Part shown: piece after piece, positions 15,087-23,058 of the stretch
Position numbering within the stretch: position 1 is the first letter of the stretch
Layout of the letters: every line of letters begins with the position of its first letter
DNA from: Hydrogenophaga sp. Root209
GTDB lineage: Bacteria; Pseudomonadota; Gammaproteobacteria; Burkholderiales; Burkholderiaceae_C
NCBI RefSeq assembly: GCF_001428625.1
Contig: NZ_LMIE01000001.1
Coordinates: forward strand, 389,204 to 453,203
Direction: 5' to 3'
DNA length: 64,000 bases
The notes under the pieces: model-generated
What the model saw: the letters and a program-made list of their open reading frames with translations, nothing else
The model's database searches: none
What the model was told of the DNA's origin: nothing
Translations under genes and position numbers: made by a program

Positions 15087-16526
15087 TCACGCGTGCTGGC
15101 CAGCGGCCTGCAGCTGGGCCAGGGTGGCATCCAGGCAGGTACGGATCAGCACCATCATCTCGTCGATCTGGGCGCGTGTCATCACCAGCGGCGGCGCGAT
15201 GATCATGCGGTCGCCCACGGCGCGCATGATCAGGCCGTTCTTGAAGCAGTGGGCGCGGCACATCATGCCCACACCCAGGTCCGGGTCGAAGGTGGCGCGC
15301 GTGGCCTTGTCCTTCACCAGCACCAGCCCGGCCACGAAGCCGCAGGTCTCGGCCACTCCCACCAGCGGATGGTCATTGAGTTCGGCAAAACGCTCGGCGA
15401 GATACAGGCCGGTGTCGTCGCGCACCCGGCCCACCAGGTTCTCTCGCTCCATCAGTTCGATGTTGGCCAGCGCCACCGCGCAGGCCACCGGGTGGCCGCT
15501 GTAGGTGTAGCCGTGGTTGAACTCGCCGCCCTGCTCGATCAGCACCTTGGCCACGCGGTCACCCACCATCACACCGCCCAGCGGGATGTAACCGCTGGTC
15601 ACGCCCTTGGCAAAGGTGATGAGGTCGGGCCGGATGCCGAACTTTTCGTAGGCGAACCAGTGCCCCAGGCGGCCGAAGGCGCAGATCACCTCGTCGCTGA
15701 TGAGCAGGATGCCGTGCTTGTCCACGATGCGCTGGATCTCGGGCCAGTAGGTGGCCGGCGGGATGATCACGCCGCCAGCGCCCTGCACCGGCTCGGCGAT
15801 GAAGGCGGCCACCTTGTCGGCGCCGAGTTCGAGGATCTTCTCCTCCAGCCAACCGGCCGCGCGGATGCCGAACGCGTCCTGGCTCTCACCCGGCAGCGCG
15901 TTCTCGAAGAAATAGGGCTGGCCGATGTGCGTGATGTTGGGAATCGGCAGGTCGCCCTGCGCATGCATGCCGCTCATGCCGCCCAGCGAAGCGCCGGCCA
16001 TGGTGCTGCCGTGGTAAGCGTTCATGCGGCTGATGATGACCTTGCGCTGGGGCTGGCCGAGCAAGTCCCAGTAGCGGCGCACCATGCGCACGTTGGTGTC
16101 GTTGCTCTCACTGCCGCTGGAGCTGAAGAACACGTGCTCGAAACGGCGGCCGCCGACCTGGGGGGCGAGTGCCGCCAGCTTGGTCGCCAGCTGCACCGCC
16201 GGCACGTTGGTGGTGTTGAAAAAGCTGTTGTAGAACGGCAGCGTCATCATCTGCTGGTAGGCGGCGTCGGCCAGTTCCTTGCGGCCATAGCCGGCGTTCA
16301 CGCACCACAGACCACTCATGGCATCGAGGATCTTGTGGCCCTCGGAATCCCACACGTAGATGTTGTCGGCCCGCGTGATCACGCGTGAGCCGCGCGTGGC
16401 GAGATCACCGTGGTCGGTGAACGGGTGGATGAAGTGCGCGCTGTCCAGCGCCTGGATGGCCTGGGTGTCGTGCTGCTCGGCGCGGCGGACCAGGGCGGGC
16501 GGGGCGATGAGGGTCGAGGTGTTCAT
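15087..16526 (-). CDS. spuC: Putrescine-pyruvate aminotransferase, SpuC type
   Basis: A 479-residue class III PLP aminotransferase. It shows the omega-transaminase N-terminus (HFIHPFTDHGDLATRGSRV), SSSGSESNDTNVRM in the cofactor phosphate region, FIAEPVQGAGGVIIPP, DEVICAFGRLG, and the PLP lysine in ITFAKGVTSGYIPLGG. SpuC-type enzymes convert putrescine plus pyruvate to 4-aminobutanal and alanine, an alternative to gamma-glutamylation. The ATG at 16526 (MNTSTLIAPP) is preferred; a TTG at 16547 overlapping the puuA stop would add seven residues. It follows puuA by 17 bases. Other diamines or beta-alanine remain possible substrates. Confidence 0.87.
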   Translation of the reverse strand: MNTSTLIAPPALVRRAEQHDTQAIQALDSAHFIHPFTDHGDLATRGSRVITRADNIYVWDSEGHKILDAMSGLWCVNAGYGRKELADAAYQQMMTLPFYNSFFNTTNVPAVQLATKLAALAPQVGGRRFEHVFFSSSGSESNDTNVRMVRRYWDLLGQPQRKVIISRMNAYHGSTMAGASLGGMSGMHAQGDLPIPNITHIGQPYFFENALPGESQDAFGIRAAGWLEEKILELGADKVAAFIAEPVQGAGGVIIPPATYWPEIQRIVDKHGILLISDEVICAFGRLGHWFAYEKFGIRPDLITFAKGVTSGYIPLGGVMVGDRVAKVLIEQGGEFNHGYTYSGHPVACAVALANIELMERENLVGRVRDDTGLYLAERFAELNDHPLVGVAETCGFVAGLVLVKDKATRATFDPDLGVGMMCRAHCFKNGLIMRAVGDRMIIAPPLVMTRAQIDEMMVLIRTCLDATLAQLQAAGQHA

Positions 16527-16543
16527 GCGGACGTCTCTTTCAA

Positions 16544-17914
16544 TCAAACATGCAGCAGCAGGTGTTCACGTTCCCAGGGCGATATGACTTTCATGAACTC
16601 GTCGAACTCCAGCTCCTTGATCTCGGTGTAGATGGTGATGAATTCCTTGCCCAGGACGTCGTGCAGGTCGGTCTCGCGGCGCAGCCAGTCCAGCGCTTCG
16701 CCCAGGCTGCGGGGCAGCGCGTAGGGCGAGAGGTAGGCGTCACCCTTCATCTCGGGCTTGGGCTTGATCTTGTTCTTCAGGCCCAGGTAGCCGCATGCCA
16801 GCGTCATGGCCATCGCCACATACGGATTGGCGTCGGCACCGATCACGCGGTTCTCCACGCGGCGCGCCTCGGGGCTGGAGATCGGCGAGCGGATGCCCAC
16901 CGTGCGGTTGTCGTGGCCCCATTCGATGTTGATGGGTGCCGCGGTGTGGCGCGAAAGGCGGCGGTAGCTGTTCACGTACGGCGCCACCAGCACCATGGCA
17001 GCCGGGATGTAGCGTTGCAGGCCACCGATGTAGTGGTAGAAGGATTCGGACGGCGTGCCATCGTCGTTGCTGAAGATGTTCTTGCCGGTCTTCTTGTTCA
17101 GGATGCTCTGGTGCACGTGCATGGCCGAGCCGGGCTCGCCGGCGATCGGCTTGGCCATGAAGGTGGCGTACATGTCGTGGCGCAGCGCCGATTCGCGCAC
17201 CGTGCGCTTGAAGAAGAACACCTCGTCGGCCAGGCCCAGCGGGTGGGCGTGGAAGAAATTGATCTCCATCTGCCCCGCGCCAGCCTCGTGGATCAGCGTG
17301 TCCACGTTGAGCTTCATCTTGTCGCAGTAGTCGTAGATCTCCTCGAACAGCGGGTCGAACTCGTTGACCGCGTCGATGCTGTACGACTGGCGCGAGGTCT
17401 CGGCACGGCCGCTGCGCCCGATCGGTGGTTTCAGCAGCGTGTTCGGGTCGGTGTTGCGCGCGGTCAGGTAGAACTCCAGCTCGGGCGCGACCACCGGGTC
17501 CAGGCCCTCGGCGTCGAACAGCTCACACACGTGGCGCAGCACGCTGCGCGGCGCGAAGGGCACCAGCTTGCCGTCGTGGTCGAAGCAGTCGTGGATCACC
17601 TGCGCGGTGGGGTCGGTGGCCCAGGGCACGATGCGCGCGGTGGTCGGGTCCGGGCGCAGCTGCATGTCGCGGTCGGTCGGCTCGATCACGTCGTAGTACG
17701 GCCCGCTGGCCGGAAACTCCCCCGTCACCCCCATCGCCACGATCGCCTGCGGCAGGCGCATGCCGCGGTCCTCGGTGAACTTCTCACGCGGCAGGATCTT
17801 GCCGCGCGCCACACCGGTCAAGTCGGGCACCAGGCACTCGACCTCGGTCACGCGGTTCTGGTTGAGCCAGTTCTCCAGATCGTTGAAGGTCATTTTTTTG
17901 TCAGTGGCTGTCAT
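16544..17914 (-). CDS. puuA: Gamma-glutamylputrescine synthetase PuuA-like
   Basis: A 456-residue glutamine-synthetase-superfamily enzyme: N-terminal region VTEVECLVPDLTGVARGK, then APELEFYLTARN (metal-binding E-x-E), an EAGAGQMEINFFH motif, AMHVHQSIL and EWGHDNRTVGIRSP, RRVENRVIGADANPY. PuuA ligates putrescine to glutamate with ATP, opening the Puu pathway in the cytoplasm. AGGAGATGG lies just before the ATG at 17914. It sits 47 bases after puuD and immediately before the aminotransferase gene, in a run of polyamine genes. A second GS-like gene is at 6561-7895, so the substrate split between the two is open. Confidence 0.9.
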   Translation of the reverse strand: MTATDKKMTFNDLENWLNQNRVTEVECLVPDLTGVARGKILPREKFTEDRGMRLPQAIVAMGVTGEFPASGPYYDVIEPTDRDMQLRPDPTTARIVPWATDPTAQVIHDCFDHDGKLVPFAPRSVLRHVCELFDAEGLDPVVAPELEFYLTARNTDPNTLLKPPIGRSGRAETSRQSYSIDAVNEFDPLFEEIYDYCDKMKLNVDTLIHEAGAGQMEINFFHAHPLGLADEVFFFKRTVRESALRHDMYATFMAKPIAGEPGSAMHVHQSILNKKTGKNIFSNDDGTPSESFYHYIGGLQRYIPAAMVLVAPYVNSYRRLSRHTAAPINIEWGHDNRTVGIRSPISSPEARRVENRVIGADANPYVAMAMTLACGYLGLKNKIKPKPEMKGDAYLSPYALPRSLGEALDWLRRETDLHDVLGKEFITIYTEIKELEFDEFMKVISPWEREHLLLHV

Positions 17915-17961
17915 GTGCCATCTCCTGCTGTGTGTTGTGTGAAATCGATCTGGGGAAACAA

Positions 17962-18771
17962 TCAGGCGCCCGGATGGGCGGCGCTGCGTGCGAGGTCGGC
18001 CGCCTGCAGGCGCAGGCTGTGGCGCGAGCGGCAGGCGCGCCCGAAGGCCTCGAAGATGGCGGCGTAGAACGGCGTTTCCCAGCAGCGCCATTCGGGGTGG
18101 AACTGCACCGCGTAGGCAAAGGTGCGCGCGCCGCGCACGCCAAAAGCCTCCACCACGCCGTCGGGCGCATGGGCCAGCGCCTCCAGGCTGTCGGCCAGGC
18201 GGTTGATGCCCTGGCCGTGCAACGAATTCACCTCGGTCTCGGGGCCGCCGGCCCATTCTTCGAACACGCTGCCCGGTGCGAAGCGCACGCTGTGGCGCGG
18301 CGCGTACTGCTCGTCGGGCGGCGCACCTTTGGGCTCGCGGTGGTCCCTCAGGCCGGGCACCTCCTGCACCCTCTGGTGCAGCGTGCCGCCCAGGGCCACG
18401 TTGATCTCTTGAAAGCCGCGGCAGATGCCCAGCAGCGGCACACCCTCGTGCACGCAGGCCTTTACCAGCGCCAGCGTGAGCAGGTCGCGGTCGGCGTCCA
18501 GCGGCAGGCTGGGGTCGGCCACGTCCTCGGCGAAATGGGAGGGGTGCACGTTGGAGGGCGAGCCGGTCAGCATCACGCCGTCCACCAGCGAGAGCAGGTC
18601 GCTGATCTGGTCGGTGTCGGCCAGTGGAAACATCACTGGCTGGGCCTGTGCCCCAACCTTCACCGCCCGGGCGTATTTGTCACCCAGCAGCAAAAAGGGC
18701 ATCTGATGACCGTGGTCACCCATCAAGCGGTGGTCGGCGGGCAGCCAGACCATGCACGGCGGCTTGTTCAT
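17962..18771 (-). CDS. puuD: Gamma-glutamyl-GABA hydrolase PuuD
   Basis: A 269-residue class I amidotransferase-like hydrolase (peptidase C26). The nucleophile is C117 in LLGICRGFQEINV and the remaining triad residues are H225 and E227 in VQFHPEW. PuuD releases GABA and glutamate from gamma-glutamyl-GABA in the cytoplasm. The ATG at 18771 has a GGAGAG ribosome site. It is the first gene of the long minus-strand polyamine run and is divergent from the MocR regulator at 18986, with a candidate operator dyad between them. Confidence 0.92.
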   Translation of the reverse strand: MNKPPCMVWLPADHRLMGDHGHQMPFLLLGDKYARAVKVGAQAQPVMFPLADTDQISDLLSLVDGVMLTGSPSNVHPSHFAEDVADPSLPLDADRDLLTLALVKACVHEGVPLLGICRGFQEINVALGGTLHQRVQEVPGLRDHREPKGAPPDEQYAPRHSVRFAPGSVFEEWAGGPETEVNSLHGQGINRLADSLEALAHAPDGVVEAFGVRGARTFAYAVQFHPEWRCWETPFYAAIFEAFGRACRSRHSLRLQAADLARSAAHPGA

Positions 18772-18794
18772 GTTCTCTCCAGGCAATGGATGGC

Positions 18795-18821
18795 ATTGTG
18801 GCCATTGAAGTGGATCACAAT
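18795..18821. promoter_or_regulatory. Candidate operator dyad between puuD and the MocR regulator
   Basis: ATTGTG (18795-18800) and CACAAT (18816-18821) are inverted 6-base arms 15 bases apart, 24 bases before the puuD start on the minus strand. The position between two divergent genes, one a regulator, suggests a binding site, but no known MocR consensus was matched. Confidence 0.35.
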
Positions 18822-18858
18822 CAGAGCCAGTTGAGCCCACACCGTGGTGCCAATTGAA

Positions 18859-18940
18859 AGCCCCCCCTGCGCCGCTTCGCGGCTTCCCCCCGCTGGGGGG
18901 ACCACACCTGCGGCCTGGCAGAGCCAGTTCCGCGGTGTGT
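18859..18940 (-). repeat. Dispersed GC-rich intergenic repeat, copy 2
   Basis: On the minus strand this contains CGGAACTGGCTCTGCCAGG then CCGCAGGTG, and two hairpins (CCCCCC..GGGGGG and GCCGC..GCGGC), the same order as the copy at 6478-6556. Here it separates puuD from the divergent MocR regulator. A third element at 34826-34912 shares the CCCCCC..GGGGGG core but not the flanks. Confidence 0.7.
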
Positions 18941-18985
18941 CTGGAAGGGGCACGTCGCTCCGGCTTCTGAATTGGAATCCTCTAG

Positions 18986-20467
18986 ATGCTGTCCGAATTC
19001 CTGCTCGCCGAAATGAACCGACTGGGCACGCAAGACGCGCTGCCCTTGCACCGCCAGCTCTACGAGGCGCTGCGCCGCGCCATGCTCGACGGCAAGCTCG
19101 GCGCTGGTGAACGCCTGCCCTCCAGCCGCGACCTGGCCGAAGACCTCTCGCTCTCGCGCAACACCGTGGTGGCCGCGATCAACCAGCTCAGTGTCGAGGG
19201 CTACCTGGCCAGTCGCGTGGGCAGTGGCACCTATGTGAACGACAACGTGCCACGCGCCGCGCCCAGCCGGGGCACACGCAACAGCGGCCAGCCCGCCACC
19301 CTGCAGGCTGGGCGCCTGTCCACGCGCGGCATCGCGCTCTCGAGCACCTTTTGCGCCACCGAGCTCGAGGTGCAGCCCTTCACCCCCGGCATGGTCGACT
19401 TCAGTGCCTTTCCCGTCGCGCTGTGGCAGCGGCTGCAAAACAAGCATTGGCGCATGACCTACCCGGACATGCTCGACTACAACACCTCGGGCGGCTACGC
19501 GCCGCTGCGCCGCGCCGTGGCCGACTACCTGCGCGTGTTCCGCAGCGTTCAGCTGGAGGCCGACCAGGTCGTGATCACCAGCGGCACGCAGCAGTCGCTC
19601 GAACTCTGCGCACGCCTGCTGGCCGACCATGGCGACACCGTGTGGGTGGAAGACCCGGCCTACTGGGGGGCGGTCAAGGCCTTCATGGCCACGGGTCTGG
19701 CCATCCACCCGGTGCCGGTGGACGAGCAGGGCATCAGCCCGAGCGCGGGCGACAGCACCCACCCACCGCGGCTGATCTACGTGACGCCCTCGCACCAATA
19801 CCCCACCGGCGCGGTGATGACGCTGCCGCGGCGCCACCAGCTGCTGGCCACGGCGCGCGCGCACGACGCCTGGGTGTTGGAGGACGACTACGACAGCGAA
19901 TACCGCTTCAGCGGCCCTCCCATCTCCAGCCTGGAAGGCCTGGACACCGACGGCCGCGTGCTCTACATGGGCACCTTCTCCAAAGTGCTCTACCCCGGCC
20001 TGAAGCTGGGTTACCTGGTGGTGCCCAAGCCGCTGGTGGCGGCCTTCAAGCAGGCCCACTACGACCTCAACCGCCCCGGCCAGATGCCGGTGCAGGCCGC
20101 GTTGGCCGAGTTCATTGAAATGGGCCATTTCGCCAGCGCCCTGCGCCGCGCGCGGCAGAACTACGCCGAGCGTCGCCAGTGCCTGCTCGAAGCCCTCAAG
20201 CCGGTGCTCACCGCCGGAGGCCCCTACATCAGCGGCGCAGAACAAGGCCTGCACCTGTGCCTGCGCCTGCCCGGCGACATCGACGACAGGGCCCTGGCCC
20301 AGCGCGTGGCCCAGCAAGGCATGACGGTGCGTCCGCTCTCGGCCTATTGCCTGCAACGCCAGGACCTCAAGGGCCTGGTGATCGGCTACGGCTACGCGCC
20401 GCTGGCCGACATTGCGCGCTGTGGGCCGGTGCTGGCCGGCATGGTTGAACAGGCGCTGCAGGCCTGA
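18986..20467 (+). CDS. MocR/PdxR-family transcriptional regulator
   Basis: A 493-residue fusion of an N-terminal GntR winged helix (residues ~10-80, RLPSSRDLAEDLSLSRNTVV) with a class I aminotransferase-like domain (~110-490) that binds PLP. The aminotransferase lysine region is LYMGTFSKVLYPGLKLGYLV, and YDSEYRF precedes it. MocR proteins sense PLP-bound ligands such as GABA, or PLP itself, and usually control a divergent gene. Divergent placement from puuD makes it the likely regulator of the polyamine genes (inference), in place of the PuuR repressor of E. coli. The start ATG has no clear ribosome site; GGAATCC lies 6 bases before. Confidence 0.9.
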   Translation: MLSEFLLAEMNRLGTQDALPLHRQLYEALRRAMLDGKLGAGERLPSSRDLAEDLSLSRNTVVAAINQLSVEGYLASRVGSGTYVNDNVPRAAPSRGTRNSGQPATLQAGRLSTRGIALSSTFCATELEVQPFTPGMVDFSAFPVALWQRLQNKHWRMTYPDMLDYNTSGGYAPLRRAVADYLRVFRSVQLEADQVVITSGTQQSLELCARLLADHGDTVWVEDPAYWGAVKAFMATGLAIHPVPVDEQGISPSAGDSTHPPRLIYVTPSHQYPTGAVMTLPRRHQLLATARAHDAWVLEDDYDSEYRFSGPPISSLEGLDTDGRVLYMGTFSKVLYPGLKLGYLVVPKPLVAAFKQAHYDLNRPGQMPVQAALAEFIEMGHFASALRRARQNYAERRQCLLEALKPVLTAGGPYISGAEQGLHLCLRLPGDIDDRALAQRVAQQGMTVRPLSAYCLQRQDLKGLVIGYGYAPLADIARCGPVLAGMVEQALQA

Positions 20468-20616
20468 CCGAAGCGGTCGGAAATCACGCTTCCTGTATCT
20501 GTCGGGTAAAGGCCTCTCAAACCCGAGGTTTTGCAACACACGGCGGTGCGCCAACGCACAGACCGCCCCCTGGCCAGACCTCAATCTCGACGTCACCCCC
20601 CACAGGAGACGTTGAC

Positions 20617-21744
20617 ATGAAACACTTTTTCGGCCTTTTGCTCACCACCACCACCCTGGCATTCAGCACGCAAGTCGCTGCCCAGGCCACCCTCTACGCC
20701 AACGACAACTTTGGTGGACAGTCGCTGCGCATGACCAGCCAGATCCCCAGCCTGCAGCGCCACAAATTCAACGACCGCGCCTCGTCGGTCGTGGTCGTCG
20801 GCAACCGCTGGGAGCTGTGTGAGGACGACAACTTCCGCGGCCGCTGCACCGTGCTGCGCCCGGGCCGCTACACCGCGCTCTACGACATCGGCCTGGAAGA
20901 CGGCATTTCTTCGGCGCGCATGATCGCCGCCAACGAGCGGGTGGCCGACCACCGCTATGCACCGCTGCCGGGCGCTACACCGGCCGCTGTGAACATCACC
21001 TTTTTCGACGACGAGCGTTTCCAGGGCCGCTCCTACACCGCCACGGGTCAGGTTCCCAACCTGCGCCGCACCGGCTTCAACGAACGCGCCTCCTCGGCCG
21101 TGGTCTCGGGTGAGCGCTGGGAGGTCTGTGAAAACAACCGCTACCGGGGCCAGTGCATGGTGCTGCGTCCGGGCCAATACCCCTCGCTGGCCGCGATGGG
21201 CCTGAACGACGAGATCACCTCGGTGCGCGTGCTGCCCCGCAACACCCGCGTGTCCGACAACCGCTACGCGCCCGCCCCCATGCCGGTCTACGACGGCCGC
21301 CGCCGCAATGGCGAACGCCTGTATGAAGCCGACATCACCTCCTCGCGCGCCGTGCTGGCCACCTCGGGCCAGCGCTGCTGGGTCGAGAGCACGCAGGTGC
21401 CGGCCGAGCGCAGCGGTGCCAACATCCCGGGCGCCGTGGTCGGCGCCTTGCTCGGCGGCATCCTGGGTCACCAGGTGGGCAACGGCTCGGGTCAGGACAT
21501 CGCCACCGTCGGTGGCGTGGTGGCGGGCGGCGCCATCGGCGCGCAGTTCGGTCGCGACGGCAAGCCCACGACGCAGGACGTGCAGCGCTGTGAAAACGTG
21601 CCCGGCGGCGCACAACCCGCTTACTGGGACGTGACCTACAACTTCCGCGGCACCGACCACCGCATCCAGACGGCATCGGCGCCCGGCAACCGCATCACGG
21701 TCAACGAACGCGGCGAACCGCGCGAGCAAGACCAGCAGCGCTGA
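20617..21744 (+). CDS. Secreted beta/gamma-crystallin and glycine-zipper protein
   Basis: A 375-residue protein with a signal peptide (MKHFFGLLLTTTTLAFSTQVAAQA, cleavage near residue 22). Two beta/gamma-crystallin-like units follow (residues ~24-110 and ~125-215), each with an F-x-G-x-S/x-R start and a C-E-x-x-x-F/Y-R-G-x-C segment (ELCEDDNFRGRC, EVCENNRYRGQC). A glycine-zipper 2TM segment (GAVVGALLGGILGHQVGNGS, then VAGGAIGAQFG; ~265-315) is typical of Rickettsia 17-kDa-antigen-like outer-membrane proteins. The Cys pairs suggest disulfides in the periplasm. AGGAGA lies 8 bases before the ATG. Function unknown; envelope stress or calcium binding is inference. Confidence 0.8.
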   Translation: MKHFFGLLLTTTTLAFSTQVAAQATLYANDNFGGQSLRMTSQIPSLQRHKFNDRASSVVVVGNRWELCEDDNFRGRCTVLRPGRYTALYDIGLEDGISSARMIAANERVADHRYAPLPGATPAAVNITFFDDERFQGRSYTATGQVPNLRRTGFNERASSAVVSGERWEVCENNRYRGQCMVLRPGQYPSLAAMGLNDEITSVRVLPRNTRVSDNRYAPAPMPVYDGRRRNGERLYEADITSSRAVLATSGQRCWVESTQVPAERSGANIPGAVVGALLGGILGHQVGNGSGQDIATVGGVVAGGAIGAQFGRDGKPTTQDVQRCENVPGGAQPAYWDVTYNFRGTDHRIQTASAPGNRITVNERGEPREQDQQR

Positions 21745-21751
21745 ACCCGGC

Positions 21752-23056
21752 TCAGAGCGCGTCGCGCAAGCGGTGCCAGAGCATGCCCAGCGCCAGGCTG
21801 GGCGTGCGCAGCAGCGGCCCGCCGGGAAACCGGTGGTGCTCCAGCCGCGCAAACACATCGAAGCGGCCGGCCTGCCCGGCCACCGCCTCGGCCACCAGCT
21901 GCCCCGCCAGCCCGGTGAGCGCCACGCCGTGGCCGCTGAAGCCCTGCAGGTAGTAGACGTTGTCACCCAGCCGCCCGAAGTCGGGCGCGCGGTTCATGCT
22001 GATGTCGACAAACCCGCCCCACACGAATTCGATCGGCACCTGCGCCAGCGCCGGGAACACCTCGGCCATGCGCCGCGCCATCAAGGCCGACAGGTTCGTC
22101 GGCGTGCGCGTGGTGTAGCTCACGCGTCCGCCGAACAGCATCCGGTGATCGGCGCTGAAGCGGAAGTAGTCGAGCACGAAGTTGTTGTCGCACACCGCCG
22201 CGTTGCGCGGGATCAGGCGCGCGCAGAGCTCGGGGTCCAGCGGCGCAGTGCCCACGATGTAGGTGCCCACCGGCATGATGCGCGACGCGATCTCGGGCGC
22301 CACCGCCGGGCCGTGCTCGGCCAGCATGCAGTTGCCCGCCAGCACGCCGAAGCGCGCCCTCACCTGGCCCTGTGCGGTGCTCGCCAACAGCGTGGCACCG
22401 CGCTGCAGACTGGTCACGGGGGAGTGTTCGAAGATGCGCACACCGGCGGCCTGCGCGGCGCGCGCCAGGCCCAGTGCGTACTTCAGCGGGTGCAGGTGGC
22501 CCGAGCGCTGCTCACGCGCGGCGGCCACATAGCGCGGGCTGTTGATCAGGCGGGGCAGGTCGGCGCCTTCGGCCCAGTCCACCTCGATGCCGCGCCGCTG
22601 CAGGCCTTCCATCTCATCGAGCAAGGCCCGTTGCTTGCGCGCGGAGTCGGCCACGTACACATAGCCATTCACCCGGTCGCAGGCCATGCCGTGCTGCTGG
22701 ATGCGCGCATCGATGAGATCAATCGCTTCCAGCGACATGTCCCACGCGCGCTGCGCATCGGCCGCACCGAGCTGGTCTTCAAACGGGCCCTGACCGCTGG
22801 CAAAACCGACGATGGCCTGGCCGCCATTGCGTCCGCTGGCGCCACTGCCGATGCGGTCAGCCTCCAGCACCACCACCGAGAGGCCACGCTGCGCGAGTTC
22901 GAGCGCGGCGCTCAGGCCGCTGAAGCCCGCGCCCACAACCACCACGTCCACGTTCAGCGATTCGGCCAGCGCGGGACACACCGCCGGGCGCTGCACGCTG
23001 GCTTCGTAGTAGCTCTTCTGGTTGAGCTGGGTGTCGGAGCGCACAAGCGAGGCCAT
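21752..23056 (-). CDS. puuB: Gamma-glutamylputrescine oxidoreductase PuuB
   Basis: A 434-residue FAD-dependent amine oxidase of the DAO/glycine-oxidase fold. The dinucleotide motif is VVVGAGFSGLSAALELAQRG (residues ~37-57) and a second conserved stretch is SGASGRNGGQAIVGFASGQG. The C-terminal GFSGHGVALTGLAGQLVAEA closes the FAD site. PuuB oxidises gamma-glutamylputrescine to the aldehyde used by PuuC, releasing ammonia and peroxide. The ATG at 23056 is taken because AGAGGG precedes it; the frame continues upstream into speB. It lies 2 bases after the ureohydrolase stop. It is the one Puu enzyme outside the long run at 5.7-18.8 kb. Confidence 0.9.
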   Translation of the reverse strand: MASLVRSDTQLNQKSYYEASVQRPAVCPALAESLNVDVVVVGAGFSGLSAALELAQRGLSVVVLEADRIGSGASGRNGGQAIVGFASGQGPFEDQLGAADAQRAWDMSLEAIDLIDARIQQHGMACDRVNGYVYVADSARKQRALLDEMEGLQRRGIEVDWAEGADLPRLINSPRYVAAAREQRSGHLHPLKYALGLARAAQAAGVRIFEHSPVTSLQRGATLLASTAQGQVRARFGVLAGNCMLAEHGPAVAPEIASRIMPVGTYIVGTAPLDPELCARLIPRNAAVCDNNFVLDYFRFSADHRMLFGGRVSYTTRTPTNLSALMARRMAEVFPALAQVPIEFVWGGFVDISMNRAPDFGRLGDNVYYLQGFSGHGVALTGLAGQLVAEAVAGQAGRFDVFARLEHHRFPGGPLLRTPSLALGMLWHRLRDAL

Positions 23057-23058
23057 GC

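Noticed and set aside
15087-16547. TTG start at 16547 for the SpuC-type gene, overlapping the puuA stop
   Set aside because: The overlap is attractive, but the ATG at 16526 has a GAGA site and matches the family's start; the seven extra residues are not conserved.
18821-20596. A 591-codon minus-strand open frame
   Set aside because: Antisense to the MocR regulator, which shows a complete GntR and aminotransferase architecture.
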